From positions 139,687,639 through 139,751,638 of the forward strand of contig NC_045437.1 of the NCBI RefSeq assembly GCF_002776525.5: a stretch of DNA of 64,000 nt, read 5' to 3'. Source of the stretch: Piliocolobus tephrosceles. Lineage: Eukaryota; Chordata; Mammalia; Primates; Cercopithecidae. Both the position numbers and the translations under genes were made by a program. Within the stretch, counting starts at the first letter, position 1. Each line of letters starts with the position of its first letter. This document shows, piece after piece, positions 12,065-24,260 of this stretch. The notes under the pieces are model-generated. The model searched no databases. It was not told the origin of the DNA and saw only the letters and a program-made list of their open reading frames with translations.

Positions 12065-12480
12065 CTTATCTCCTGTTAGGGGTCCCCAGATCACCTCTAG
12101 GTTCAGTGATTTGCTAGGAGGACTCACAGAACTCAGCATATAATTATACTGACACTATGATTTATTATAGCACAAGGTTACAAAATCAGCAAAGGGAAAA
12201 GGTGCATGGGACAAAGTCTGGAGGAAAATAGCCACAAGATTCCAAGAATCATCCCCCAGCTGAATTAAGCACACAGGATGTGCTTAATTCCTTTGTCAGT
12301 GAACTGTAACAGCATGTGTAAAATGTTGTTTACCAAGGCAGTTCACTGGAGACTCAACGCCAGGGTTTTTATGAGGGGCTGGTCACATAGGCATCTTTGG
12401 CTAAGCACATACCAGAATTTCAAACTCCCAGAAGAAACGTAGGCAGTCAACAGAAACTGCATTGTTTGTACAGTTTAGGC
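12065..12480. repeat. LTR-like interspersed repeat, unclassified
   Basis: The segment begins near 'ggggtccccagatcacctc' and carries 'gctaggaggactcacagaac', 'atgatttattatagcacaag' and 'gtttttatgaggggctggtc'. I know these words from a common primate LTR-type repeat but cannot assign the family with confidence. There is no coding potential. Confidence 0.45.
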
Positions 12481-12694
12481 ATAATGAGCTACTCTTATTA
12501 GTTTGGGGAATGGTGGAAATCTTTCTGAAATAGAAGTTCCCAAGTGCTGACTACAGGCCAAGCGTAATGGTCTTTCTAAGGATCACAGTCTCGGGCCTGT
12601 ACTGCCAACAATTTGCTACAGATTTCCCAATGAGGCCTCAACAGGACCTGGCCTGGCAAATACTAGGTTTGTTGGGCTTACCTGAGATGGAGTT

Positions 12695-12787
12695 GTCCTA
12701 ATCCGTTTGGGCTGCTATAATACAATTCTGTAAACTGGGTGGCATGTAAATAACAGATTGATTTCTGCTAGCCCTACTCCACCTACT
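12695..12787 (+). mobile_element. MLT2-like LTR fragment cut by an Alu
   Basis: 'tttgggctgctataatac ... actgggtggcatgtaaataa' resembles the 5' end of ERVL-type MLT2 LTRs, the family also seen more fully at 54434-54830. The copy stops about where the next Alu inserts. Confidence 0.5.
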
Positions 12788-12795
12788 CTCCATAC

Positions 12796-13092
12796 TTTTT
12801 TTTTTTTTTGGCAGTGGAGTCTCACACTGTCTCCCAGGCTGGAGTGCAATGGCGTGATCTCAGCTCACTGCAACCTGTGCCTCCCAGGTTCAAGCAATTC
12901 TCCTGCCTCAGCCCTTTGAGTAGCTGGGATAATAGATGCCCCCCACCATGCCCAGCTAATTTTTTTGTATTTTTAGTAGAGATGGGGTTTCACCATGTTG
13001 GCCAGGCTGGTCTCGAACTCCTGACTTTGTGATTCACCCACCTCGGCCTCTCAAAGTGCTGGGATTACAGGCATGAGCCACCGCGCCTGGCC
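12796..13092 (-). mobile_element. Alu, minus strand
   Basis: A T-run at the left, both Alu monomers, and the right end CGCGCCTGGCC show a full-length copy in reverse orientation. A target duplication 'tctccatac' flanks it (12787-12795 and 13095-13103). It is moderately diverged, AluS-like. The open frame inside (12808-13032) is an Alu artefact. Confidence 0.95.
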
Positions 13093-14095
13093 ATTCTCCA
13101 TACTTTCCAGGTTATTGTTCAGCTGGGAGACTATACTGCTATAGTAGCAATAACAATCTTCTTAAACAGTCACTAAGTAGTAAGCGACCCACATCCTACT
13201 TCCTGTGGGCTACCTACCAATGCACAAACCATTGAGGAGTAGAGGGAACTAATGAGTTCTAGAGTAAACTACCAGAGGAGCTGCCTCTCTTCGCCCAGCC
13301 TGACTACAGCTAACAAATGGTTAGGTCATGTCCACATCATTCTTAGCCCTTTCCCAACTCAGAAGGTTCATGTCAAGGGCCCTTGTGAGACTTACTTCAG
13401 AAAGTTCTGACTCTGGAGTTCTGACCCTATCTCAGTGTGTGCCATAGACTAGTTCCTTCTGTCTAAGCTTTGGATTGCCCCCAGCTGTGAAATAAGGAAA
13501 TTAGAAGTCTAGGATTTTGTCTGTCCCAGTCAATCTATGGGTGGAGAGTTTCTCATGAGTTGCCCCCAGGCGGGGAGTCCTTGAGGACGAATGGGGTGGT
13601 ACTCTGCAGTCTGCCCAGGAGCAATTGGGCTAGAGGGGGAAGGTGGACGATGGGCAAATCATGTGTCTACTTTTTTTGGGGCTATGGCTACTATTTACCT
13701 CAAATGGTTATTCTGGGTTTGAAATGAGCTACAGCACTTAGTTCAGAGTCTGCAGGTGACCACCCCCACCCCATCCCCTATAAGAGGGAGGGGTTGGATC
13801 TGATGTCTCTGGTCCCTAACTTTCTTCAGACATGCTTTGCCACCACCTGGCTGGGTAACTTCAGCTGAAGTAGGTTCACCTCTCTGAGGCATGACCTTCC
13901 CCAGCTGTTGAATGGGGGTCAATAATTTCTGCCCAGTCTGCCTGCTAAGCCTTGTAGGAGGCCCGATACAGTGTAGAGCTGAAAGTCACTAGAATTGGAC
14001 TCCAGAAAGGACTGAGGAATTGTTATATTCTTTTCCTTCCAATTTATCAATTTATTCTTTGTCTCCAAAGTCATGTCTTGTAGATGCCTTTGTCT
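13093..14095. other. Intergenic, no gene seen
   Basis: About 1 kb of unique-looking DNA between two Alus. I see no gene, RNA or clear repeat beyond weak MIR-like words. Confidence 0.5.
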
Positions 14096-14109
14096 TATAT
14101 TACTGAGCT

Positions 14110-14408
14110 TTTTTTTTTTTTTTTGAGATGGAGTTTTGCTCTTGTAGCCCAGGCTGATGTGCAGTGGTGCTATCTCAGCTCACTGCAACCTCCGCTTCCT
14201 GGGTTTAAGCGATCCTCCTGCCTCAGCCTCCCGAGTAGCTGGGATTACAGGTACCTGCCACTACACCAAGCTAATTTTTTGTATTTTTAATAGAGACAGG
14301 GTTTCACCATGTTAGCCAGGCTGGTCTTGAACTCCTGACCTCAGGTGATCTGCCTGCCTTGGCCTCCCAAAGTGCTGTGATTACAAGCATGAGCCACCAC
14401 ACCCAGCC
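14110..14408 (-). mobile_element. Alu, minus strand
   Basis: Full-length dimeric Alu in reverse orientation, T-run at left and CACCCAGCC at right. It is flanked by the duplication 'attactgagct' (ending at 14109, and again from about 14410). It looks AluS-like. Confidence 0.95.
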
Positions 14409-14439
14409 CATTACTGAGCTCTTAAATGTACTAAACTTA

Positions 14440-14570
14440 GTGTCAGTTAATTCAACAGGTATTCCTTAAGCACCTACTCTGTGCTATGCATTGCAGCAAC
14501 TGCTGAGGATTCAGGATTCAGAATGAATAAGACAGGACTCCTGCCCTTGAGGAGCTTACAGTCTGGTGGG
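14440..14570 (+). repeat. L2-like LINE remnant
   Basis: 'attccttaagcacctactct', 'gaataagacaggactcctgc' and 'ttgaggagcttacagtctgg' form the well-known 3' part of LINE-2 elements. It is short and diverged, with no open frame. Confidence 0.65.
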
Positions 14571-16428
14571 GGAAACACAGCCAACTAACATGACTTCACA
14601 GGTGATGGATGCTGTCATAGGGGAAGGTGGCACAGAGGGATTCCTAGCCCAGATCAGTGGCAGCAGGGCCAGCTTCCAGTGGGAGTGGCGAGTAAGCTGG
14701 GAAAGAGCAGGAGGGGTTAGTTGGGTGAGAAAGAGGGAAAAAGAGGAGGAGGTAGGGACAAAGAGAAAGAGTGATTGGGGCTGAAAGAACCACTGCATCA
14801 AAGGCTGGTTGGCCTCTTTCAGCCTTGATACTCCATGTCCTGTGTGGCTGAAATGGAAAGTTCAAGGTAAAAAGTGACAGGAGATAAGACTGGAGAAGCA
14901 AACAAGGGCAGGTGGAGATGAGCTTTTCCAGCCTTGGACTTTGTCCTGAGGACAATAGACAGAGGAAGCCCCCCACCCCACCACTTTGTTTCATTATTCT
15001 TTTATTGCTTTTTGTGATTTTAGATGATCTCATTCATTTTTAAAATCTGCCTATTTATGTATAACCTGCCCCATTTTCCTCCCAATTAGAATGTAAGCAA
15101 CATGAGGTCAGAGACCACATCTGTCTTATTTTCTCTGCTGTAACCTCGGCCCCTAGGAGAATACCAGGCACACAGAGAGTACTCAGTAAATAGTTGAATC
15201 ATGTAATAATGAATGAATGAGAGAAAGGAAGGACAGAAAAAGATTCTCAAGTGTCTCTTAAGCCTTGTCCTTTGTCTTGATTAGGAACAAGCTTCTCCCT
15301 CCCCAGCCCTGGTAGGCTAGGGAAGTGGCTTAGAAAATTTTGTCTCTTCCATTTCAGGAGGGGAAGTGCAGGTGAGGGTGGGAGATGGGCTGGGAAGAAG
15401 AGTCCAGGGAGCTGGCTCTGCAGCTGAATGCCTGACTGAGTTGTGCCCATCAAGCTCCTTTTTAAATGGATCTGTGGTTCACGGGAAATAGCCTGGCCCT
15501 CACACTGGGCCCCCAAATACTGTGGGACACCTGGGGCAGAATTTGTTTTTGCTCTACTTCTCAGTCTTTGGTTGTATCGCTCTCACAGGCATTATCATGA
15601 CCAGAAATGTCCTTCGAGCTGATCTAGTTCCTTGCTCCTCAGAGAGTGATCCTTAGCTCTGCAGACTGGCATGGCCTGGGAGCTTGTCAGACATTCACAA
15701 TCTCAGGCTCTGTCCCAGACCTACTGAGAATCAGAATCTACATTCGAACAAGATCATCAGGTGACTCAGAGCCTCATTCAAGTTTGAGAAGTATTAATCT
15801 AGTTCAACCTTTCATATACAGCTGGGGAAACTGAGGCCCAGAGAAGTGAAGCAATTAGCCTAGTGAATAAATAACTCAGATGATGGTGGAACACAGGGTC
15901 CCCTCTTCTCTTTCCAGAGCTTATTTTTCTCAGCTCCTTAAATCAAAGATGAAACAAGGTTTGTTCTGACTGAGCTCCAGACTGACCGGAGTTTAAAATT
16001 GGAAATGCCTCTGCAGCTACCAGAACTCTGGCTTTGTGGCTGCATTACTATCTGGACTCCACAGATAGACATTTCCACTGCTGCCTGCCCTACTCACTAA
16101 TTCTGATCTTTGCCTGCCTGGTCTGACAGTCAGGGCATCTGGGTTCTAGTTGGTTTTGCTGTCTACTAATTAGCTATTGATTTGGGTAAGCAATTCTCTT
16201 TAGGTCTTGGTTTCCCCATCTGCAATATGAGACTAATAATAATCCTACCTCATAGGATTATTGTGAAGATTACATGAGAAAATTCCTTAAACCCAACTAG
16301 TGATAGTAACTAATAGTATGTTGCAGGCTTTGTCAAGGACTGTGCCAGAGGCTGCAAAAGCATTATATTTGATTCTCACCACATCCATTTTACAGATGAG
16401 GATACAAAATCATAGAAAGGCTAAGTGG
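14571..16428. other. Intergenic region with one MER5A-like element
   Basis: No gene is supported. Open frames of up to 129 codons (for example 14644-15033 minus) have no family features. MIR-like words occur near 15800-15870 and 16190-16410. Confidence 0.5.
15640..15802. mobile_element. MER5A-like DNA transposon fossil
   Basis: 'gcatggcctgggagcttgtc', 'caggctctgtcccagaccta' and 'ctgagaatcagaatctacat' followed by 'gtttgagaagta' match the layout of a non-autonomous hAT-Charlie element. The ends are approximate. Confidence 0.65.
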
Positions 16429-16713
16429 GGCCAGGCACAGTGGCTCACGCCTGTAATCCCAGCACTCTGGGAGGCTGAGGCAGGTGGATCACCTGAGGTC
16501 AGGAGTTCGAGACCAGCCTGGCCAACATGGTGAAACCCCGTCTTTACTAAAAATACAAAAATTACCCGGGTGTGGTGGCATACGCTTGTAATCCCAGCTA
16601 CTCAGGGGGCTGAGGCGGGAGAATTGCTTGAACCCAGGAGGCAGAGGTTGCAGTGAGCCGAAATGGCGCCATTGCAGCCAGCCTGGATGACAAGAGCAAA
16701 ACTCCATCACAAA
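16429..16713 (+). mobile_element. Alu, plus strand, truncated by the assembly gap
   Basis: Starts GGCCAGGCACAGTGGCTCAC and runs through both monomers to 'ctccatcacaaa', where the A-tail meets the run of N. The tail and right flank are unresolved. Confidence 0.93.
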
Positions 16714-16813
16714 NNNNNNNNNNNNNNNNNNNNNNNNNNNNNNNNNNNNNNNNNNNNNNNNNNNNNNNNNNNNNNNNNNNNNNNNNNNNNNNNNNNNNNN
16801 NNNNNNNNNNNNN
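16714..16813. other. Assembly gap (100 N)
   Basis: Exactly 100 consecutive N, a conventional placeholder for a gap of unknown size. It begins in the Alu tail, suggesting that the poly(A) or a neighbouring repeat defeated assembly. Reading frames across it are meaningless. Confidence 0.98.
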
Positions 16814-18034
16814 GGTCTACCTCACACGCTTGCTTATGACCACTTTGACGTGTTGCCCATTTGCAGAGCATTTTCAAGAGGATACAACCTCCCTCCACTT
16901 CCCTTTCCTAACCTGGTCCCCAGGATAGGTCTATGGGGTAGGCACTATTGCCTCACGCTTCACATGAAAATTTGAGGATCAGAGAGGGGATTTGCCCTAG
17001 GTCACAGAGCTTGTACATGGCAGAGCTGGGTAATGCGGCTTTCTGATGCCACATCAGTAACTCTCCACCACAGTACCTCACAACATGCAGTAAGCTACTA
17101 CACATGATATAGCTGGAAACATAATCCACATAGATGTAAAACATTATTTTTAACCATTTCCCCCTCTTGTTCCTCCTTCTTTAACAAGATATCTCCTATT
17201 TTGAAGCCCCTTTGAAGCTGTTGCTACATGGAGGCGTTCATTCTTTGGTCCAATCTGTTTCTCTTCAAATTCCCCCTCACACCACCCCACCTCCTTTGAT
17301 GGTGGTGTGGGAGGAGTAGCATTGAGCTGGGAATTAGAATATCTGGGTCTTTGTCTCTCAGCCTTTAACCCCTCAGTGTGTACTAGATAATTTGTAACAT
17401 CTTCTGATTTAAGCCCATCTGTGCTCCCGCTGATACTAATGACACCTTGCATGGGCAGGGCTGTAGACTCTCCAGGGCAGAGAGTATCTGTGATGCCTGC
17501 CTGGTCCACTGTACCCTCCTAATGCTGTGGTTCTCCAGGCAGATTTATAGTCTCTCTCATTAATCCTCATTCTTAGAACCATACCTCTGGCCTTCCCCTG
17601 GCCCTGGTTCAGCAAGACCCCTTGCATAGATTGCTAAAGCCAGCCTCACTCTGAAGAAACAGAATTTTCAACTTGACATTCAGGGTTTATGGAACATGAC
17701 TCCTATGGAAGTCTGATTTCAAAGCCCTGTGCGGTAGGAATTGCCATGGTATCTATTTTACACATGTGGAAACCAAGGTTTACAGAGCCAAAGTGACTTG
17801 TCCAAGGGTTGCAATGAGTCGTGAAGCTAAAAACTGTAATGCAGGTTTTCTGACCCATGTTTCAGTGCTCTTCCTTATGTCCTTCCACTTTTTTTCATTC
17901 ATTTTCCATGTATTTATTTATTGAGCACTGACTCTAGTCAGGCCTTGGGTGGAGCACTAAGCATGTGGTAGTGAATACGACAGATGTGGTTCCTGCCGTC
18001 ACGGGGAGGAAGACTGTATTAAACCCTATGCTTC
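16814..18034. other. Intergenic with L2/MIR remnants
   Basis: No gene is seen. MIR-like words occur at about 16900-17100 and 17690-17880. An L2-like stretch lies at about 17890-18021 ('tatttattgagcactgactc', 'ggtggagcactaagcatgtg'). Confidence 0.5.
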
Positions 18035-18325
18035 TTTTTTTTTTTTGAGACGGAGTCTCGCTCTGTCGCCCAGGCTGGAGTGCAGTGGCCTGATCTCAGC
18101 TCACTGCAAGCTCTGCCTCCCGGGTTCACGCCATTCTCCTGCCTCAGCTCCCGAGTAGCTGGGACTACAGGCGCCCGCCAACACGCCCGGCTAATTTTTT
18201 GTATTTTAGTAGAGACAGGGTTTCACCGTGTTAGCCAGGATGGTCTCGATCTCCTGACCTCGTGATCCGCCCGTCTCGGCCTCCCAAAGTGCTGGGATTA
18301 CAGGCTTGAGCCACCGCGCCCGGCC
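18035..18325 (-). mobile_element. Young AluY-like element, minus strand
   Basis: Nearly consensus Alu in reverse orientation (GAGACGGAGTCTCGCTCTG at left, CACCGCGCCCGGCC at right). It is flanked by a 14-bp target duplication 'aaccctatgcttct' on both sides. The high CpG retention and the perfect duplication point to a recent insertion. It split an L2 remnant. Confidence 0.95.
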
Positions 18326-21300
18326 CAACCCTATGCTTCTTACACTATATTAAGTTGACAAATTCACGTCAACTATAAACTTCGTATTTGGGGAGGGGAA
18401 AAGTTCTTTTTCACCTTACCTGGTTTCTTGCTTCTCCTACCACTTTCTGTTTGTTCCTGCTCCTCCCATTCAAGTCAGGGCCCTGGCTGAAGTCTGGGGA
18501 GGTCAGGCCCAGCAGCCAGAAGCATCATCCCAGGCTCTAAGCCTTCCTCCCCTGCCTGTTCTGAAAGCAGCCACTGCTTCTCCCATTGACAGTGGGGACA
18601 GATAACACAGAGGCAGGGCCCCTGGAAAAAAGATCTCCTACACAGGGTCTGGTCTCTCATCGTGGCTTGTGGGCCAGGGTGGAAAGGGCTGGAACGGTGA
18701 CTGGGACCCAGGCTGATTCATTAGTGTTACCTGCTTGGCCAGCCCAGTCAGACAAATACAAGATCCTTATTTATTGAGGCTCAAGCCTCAGACTAGGCTC
18801 TGGGAAACATGAAAAGAGCGTTGCACGAGAACCCTGGTTTTGGCATCAGAGAAACCTGGATTCAAAGCCCAGCTCTGCTCCTTTCTAATTGTTGCAGCTT
18901 GGAAGGCAAGGTATGGTTCCTCATTTGTCAAGGGGATTTTGTATGGACTAAGTAATGCATGTGAAAGCATCTGGTGCAGTGCTTGGGATACAGTCCCTCC
19001 TCATTACAGGGTTATAATTATTAAAGATGCCAGTGGTGACATCAGTGCTTTAGTCATGGGGTAAGTGCCTGAACTAAGAATCCTGGAGGTCATGGAGCCT
19101 GAGAATCTGACCTCCAGCATCCCACCAGCCCTCTGGCAGCCCATCTCACTGTCCCCTTAAAGTGCCTCCCTTCCCTGCAATGTACCACCTGCAGTTCTAT
19201 AACTCGTCAAAAGCCCTGTGGTCCCAGATAAGTCCGAATCTCTCTGGTCTGCCCTGTTCTTACTGTAGCATGACAAGTTGGACCAGATGACCTCTAAGGG
19301 GTCCATCTGGCTTTGGAAGTCTTTGACAAGTTTCCTATGGTCTCCCTGGGAGAAGTACTTTGTGTTCAAGATTCTGTCTTGTTCTTATCCGAAAAGGAGG
19401 AATGTGGGTTTTCAGGACTTCAGAACATCTTCAGAGAAGGTCCAGCTCTCCTCTCATGCACGCATACCCCTGTTCTACCTCTCCATTTGCATGTAATAGC
19501 TGAGATTGATTTAGTACCAACTATGGGCTAGGCGCTATTCTAAGTACTTTTAAAAGTGCTTTTATAAATTAGGTATGCTATTTATAAAAGTGCTTTTATA
19601 AATTAGATATACTATAAATTCCATTTTATGGTTGAGGAAACTGAGGCACAGAGGAGTTATGTAATCCAAGCTAGTAAGTGGTGGAGATGGTCTGGTTCCA
19701 GGACCTGCACTTCTACCCAACTTCTGCTCTTCATTTCCCTCCCACACGTCACTGAAGCCCAGAGAGTGAAGGGGACTTGCCTGAAGTCACACAGCAATTT
19801 ACACAGTGATCTCTGACCATTAAGCCATTGGAAGAGCCAGATTAAGGGCAAATATAAGCCAAAGGTTAAAATATCTTGACCTCTCCCATTCGACATCCTC
19901 CTTCCACTCCCAGTTCCCATGGACTATTTACTAAAAGCAGAGAGGCCTAGGGTGTGGTCTTGTGGGGAAGTGCCAAGGACAGGCAGGCCCCGAGGTGGTC
20001 AGCCCTCCTCTGAATAAAGGCTGGCTTCTTCGTTCACCCTCCCAGGCAGCAGCAGCACAGTCAGTGGGGTGGAAGTGCCCAGGGTGGAGATGGGAGCAGG
20101 GCTGGAGCAGGAAAATAGAACAAAAACAGGGCAGTAGCCGGGATTAGGGCAAAAGGATAGAGTGGAGGGGGAAAGGGATGACCAATATGTTTTAAATGTC
20201 CACTGTGTGTGCCTAACACAGTGCTAGGCACTTTCCCGTACATCCTGAGATGATGGCCCCATTGTTACCCCATTTTAAAAGAAGGAAACTGAGACTCAGA
20301 AGGATGAGTGATCCTGTGTGTCTATTGTGAAACGTATCCTCTTGCCACTGAAGAAAGGGAAGGAATGACAGCAGAGCAGGAGAGGAAGGAGGAAAGAGGA
20401 AGAGAGCCAGATTCGGGAGAAAGGAGAAGAAAGTGAGTATGGGGCCTTGGCACTCTGCCCCAGCAAGGGCAATGGACCCAGAGTCATCCTCATCTCCCAG
20501 AAGGCTTACTGGGGAAATGTTTATGAGAAACCTCAACATTCAGAAGGAGCATGACCTTCCAGCTGGCTGTCCCGTGACTGCTGCTGGCTATAAACAGCCT
20601 GCTTATTAACCCCAGGAACCTGGCTCGTCTGCCACTTAAGGGATTGCCTGGAATGGGTGGGTTTGGAGAGCAGGAGGGTGCCTCGCCAAGAATTTGCAGA
20701 CCAGGAGGAGTGGCTGCTAGGAACTTGATGATCTGTAGAGAGCAGGGCCAAAGGGGGCCCCCTCTGCTCCCACCCCTTGCAGAGTTGCTTAAGACCACAT
20801 AGGGAGTTAATGTGCCCTAAAAGCCCTTATCCCAGACTTGACCACTTTAAGGGAATTACAAAGCTTGACTCATCTCATTATTTTCCCTAATGACCCATGT
20901 CATTAAAGCACTGTGGTGACATCAAATGAATTAATGGTCATAAAGGCATTTGGTAAACTGAATCTCCTTGTATACCTGAGACCTTGTTCCTAGTCCAGTC
21001 CCCACCCCTATTGATTACTTAGGACAGACTCATATAGTGAGACAAACACAGAGTCACCCACCACAAGCTTACCGCCACTTACCACCTTAGGTTGCTCATA
21101 AGTCCCAGCTGTGAAATGAAGGTTATAATAGTAGTGACCTACTGGGGTTGCTGAAAGGATTAACCGAGTTACTTCCTATGAAGTTAGCACAGTGCCTGGC
21201 ACCTTTGTGTGCTCAGTCAGTGTTTGCCACATCTATGCTGTGGGTTCCATGAGAAATTCTATAAACTCCATCACCACCACCACCACCACAGTTAATGCTC

Positions 21301-22080
21301 TTAAAAATGACCTCAAATTGGAAGTTTTTTGAATGGAGAACAGGAGAGGAGGCATGTATTTGCTGGAGCTGGACTGGGAAGAAGTAGATTTCATACACAG
21401 CTTGAAGGACTGGAAAGAGAACACTGAGAATATCACTGTGGAATTTCTGGGAAAGGAAGGGAATGTCTAAATACAAGAAATTGACGAAATGCTTTAGGAT
21501 GTTTACAACTCAAAAAAGAACAGAAAATCTCCATCTCATTCAAGGGCAGTGGTGGGACATGGCGATCTTTCAGGGACACAGGAGCTAGTGGCTGTAAGAG
21601 AAAGGTGTTGACAACCAGCCGAGCTCACAGGACTCATCCTGCTGGCTGCTGTCTCTGCAGCGTTGCTGAGTGCAGTGGATCCTTCCTCCATCTTGGATTC
21701 CAGAAACTTCTCCCAGTGTTCCCAGTAACAGTGTCCTACCTAGAGTCTCGGAATATATTCCTGTCTATTCAATTGCTTCCTCTTCCCATTGAATCTTTCT
21801 TTTTAAAAAAAGTTTGAGAATTTTTATTCACATAAGTTATAGATGATTACATTTTTCTTACATACCTGACAACTATGCTAAAACCCCATTTAATCCCTTC
21901 TGCTCTCCATGTTTGTCCCAACTCCTCCCCTTTATCACAATTAGCATGGGTTTAGCCTTCTAGAATTTTCTGTATGCCTACACATACATCATTTAAAATA
22001 TATATGTGACAGCATTGTTTGGCTTTTCTTCTTTGTTTCATAAGTATTGTTATATATTATTACAATACAAGTTGTTTTTC
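18326..22080. other. Intergenic, old repeats only
   Basis: About 3.7 kb without a supported gene. MIR/L2-like words appear at about 19500-19830, 20190-20310 and 21060-21230, and there is a (CAC)n tract at about 21270-21290. The open frames have no recognisable domains. Confidence 0.5.
19552..19612. repeat. Short tandem duplication, about 31-bp unit
   Basis: 'aaaagtgcttttataaatta' followed by 'ggtatgctat' or 'gatatactat' occurs twice in tandem with few differences. It looks like a local replication-slippage duplication. Confidence 0.7.
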
Positions 22081-22093
22081 TTTTCTTTCTTTC

Positions 22094-22390
22094 TTTTTTT
22101 TTTTTTTTGAGATGGCGTCTTGCTCTGTCACCCAGGATGGAGTGCAATGGCGCGATCTCGGCTCACTGTAACCTCCGCCTCCTGAGTTCAAGCCATTCTC
22201 CTGCTTCAGCCTCCCATGTAGCTGGGATTACAGGTGCCTGCCACCGTGCCTGGCTAATTTTTGTATTTTTAGTAGAGACGGGGTTTCACCATGTTTGGCA
22301 GGCTGGTCTCGAACTCCTGACCTCAGGTGATCCGCCCACCTCAGCCCCCCAAAGTGCTGGGATTACAGGCGTAAGCCACCGCGCCTGGCT
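22094..22390 (-). mobile_element. Alu, minus strand
   Basis: Complete reverse Alu from a T-run to CGCGCCTGGCT. It is flanked by 'acaagttgtttttct' on both sides (about 22067-22081 and 22391-22405). The 157-codon frame across it (22047-22520) is an Alu artefact. Confidence 0.95.
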
Positions 22391-22711
22391 ACAAGTTGTT
22401 TTTCTCATCCACTGTATATTCTGCAGATCTGTCATGTCAATACCTTTGATCTACTTAATTTGTAACTATTGCACAATGTGGATGTTTAATGGTTTATTTG
22501 CCAGCTCCTCCCCGACCTAGCCTTTCACCAAGACAGACAAGGCTGCTGTGAACATCCTTCATACGCTTTCTTGTGCACGTGTGATTTTGTTTCTCTGGGA
22601 TAGAAACCTGGCTGTGGAATTGCTGGTTATCAGGGTCTAACATGCCTTGCTGAATCTTAAGTATAGGTTTTTCCCTGGCCGACTCCCTTGGTCATTTCTT
22701 TTTCTTCTTTT

Positions 22712-23004
22712 TATTTATTTTTTATTTTTTTGAGACAGAGTCTCGTTCTGTCACCCAGGCTGGAATGCAATGGCGCAATCTTGGCTCACTGTCTCCTGGG
22801 TCCAAGTGATTTTCCTGCCTCAGCCTCCCGAGTAGCTGGGATTACAGACACCTGCCACTAGACCCAGCTAATTTTTGTATTTTTAGTAGAGACAGGGTTT
22901 CACCACGTTGGTCAGGCTGGCCTTGAACTCCTGACCTCAGGTGATCCACCCACCTCGGCCTCCTAAAGTGTTGGGATTACAGATGTGAGCCACTGCACCC
23001 AGCC
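22712..23004 (-). mobile_element. Alu, minus strand
   Basis: Reverse Alu from the T-rich tract to 'cactgcacccagcc'. A short deletion lies in the first part ('ctcactgtctcctgggtcc'). It abuts an Alu monomer immediately to the right. Confidence 0.93.
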
Positions 23005-23009
23005 TTCTT

Positions 23010-23153
23010 CTTTTTTAAAATTTTATTTTATTCTATAGAGAGAGGGTCTTACTATGTTGACCAGGCTGGTCTTGAACTCCTGGCCTCAAGCAACTCTCCC
23101 ATCTTGGCCTCCCAAAGTGCTAGGATTACAGGCGTGAGACACCATACCCTGGG
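23010..23153 (-). mobile_element. Alu monomer (FLAM-like), minus strand
   Basis: A single Alu arm running from a T-rich stretch through 'gagagggtcttactatgttg' to 'gcgtgagacaccataccctg'. The word 'ggtcatttctt' is found left of the upstream Alu (about 22690) and right of this monomer (about 23152). The two may therefore be one nested insertion. Confidence 0.75.
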
Positions 23154-23931
23154 TCATTTCTTCTGATTCTCAGGTACCGTGTCTAAATCACCAGCTTCCT
23201 GTTTCTAACTCTCCACTAAACATCTCCACAAAGGTCCCTGAGGTCCCTCCAGCTCATAAAAGAAAAGTGAACTCGCCTCTCCCTTCTATCCAGTTCCTCT
23301 CCTGGTGTACACACTCACATTCTCCTGGTTGCCCAAACATGAAAATCTTAATCACGATTCTTTCCTCTTTTTCCCCAGCATCTAATAAGATCTCGTGGAT
23401 TTTATCTCTGTAATGTCTTCGGTTCTCGTTCCTTCACTAGTTATCTTTGGTCAGGACTATTTTAACAAGCCCCTAACTAGTCTCCTTGTTCTCTATGCAG
23501 TGCACCAAATTAATCCTCATAAAGCACACATGATGTCATTCTCTTCAGTTGGTTTCCCCTGAATACAAAATACAGTAGGATCTCCTTCACTTGCTACTCG
23601 CGGTCTTCACCGCTCTGACTCAGTTTTATTTCTCTAGTTTTGTTCTCTTCAGATTCCTCCTTTTTCACACACCAGGCATGCTGATCCCCTTGCAATTCCC
23701 AGATGTGCCTGTATTTCTTCCCTCTAAGGCTTCGTTTCTGTGTTTCCTCCCTTAGAAGTCTCTCTCCCAGCCCTGCCTGTTGAAAGTCTACCAACCCTTC
23801 TAGGGCCTCCTGAATTCACATTAAGGACGTGCGTTCCAGTGTTGTGCCACAGTAGTCGGTTTCTTTATCTCCCTGACCATCGGTTTTCTTCTCTGTAAAA
23901 ATGGGTATGAAACCTTTCAGGTCTATGGGAA
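23154..23931. other. Intergenic left flank of the provirus
   Basis: No gene or clear repeat is seen. The stretch ends in the T-rich tract that is the tail of an Alu monomer cut by the provirus. Confidence 0.5.
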
Positions 23932-23943
23932 TTTTTTTGTTTG

Positions 23944-23947
23944 TTTG
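23944..23947. repeat. Target-site duplication of the provirus, left copy
   Basis: TTTG directly precedes the 5' LTR and is repeated at 32126-32129 directly after the 3' LTR. A 4-bp duplication is the size made by gammaretroviral integrases. Confidence 0.88.
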
Positions 23948-23974
23948 TGAAAGAGATCAGACACATTCCTCAGC

Positions 23975-24043
23975 CCTGGGCCCAACACAAACACATTCCT
24001 CCATATATCTCAACTTCCTGGGCCCAACACAAACACATTCCTC
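23975..24043 (+). repeat. U3 direct repeat of the 5' LTR
   Basis: A 27-bp word starting CCTGGGCCCAACACAAAC occurs at 23975-24001 and 24017-24043, a period of 42 bp. The same duplication exists in the 3' LTR, so it predates integration. Direct repeats in U3 commonly form gammaretroviral enhancers; that role is inferred here. Confidence 0.8.
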
Positions 24044-24254
24044 AACTCAGAGACAACCACATATCTCAACTTTGGAAAAACACCACCTGGAGAGTCCCCG
24101 ATAAGGTCACAACCATTTGTGGTTTTACTGAAAGCGCGGGAACCAATAGAAAAATTGCTAAATGTATAACTTAAAATGTTAACCAATTGTAATGCCGTAA
24201 CCAAAAGAATTCCCTTGTTCCTCTGTAACCTTACAAATCCTGTTTACATCGGGC

Positions 24255-24260
24255 TATAAA
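24255..24260 (+). promoter_or_regulatory. LTR TATA box
   Basis: TATAAA lies in U3, about 150 bp before the LTR end and downstream of two CCAAT words, the normal spacing for an LTR core promoter. The same word is present in the 3' LTR (about 31973-31978). Confidence 0.75.

Noticed and set aside
16653..16928. Open frames crossing the run of N
   Set aside because: Frames through unknown bases carry no information.
22047..22520. 157-codon open frame
   Set aside because: Translated Alu in reverse orientation; the same type of peptide appears at every minus-strand Alu in the window.
23975..24043. Spaced direct repeats as a CRISPR array
   Set aside because: Only two copies, inside an LTR U3 and duplicated in the other LTR; they are enhancer-type repeats in a mammalian genome.
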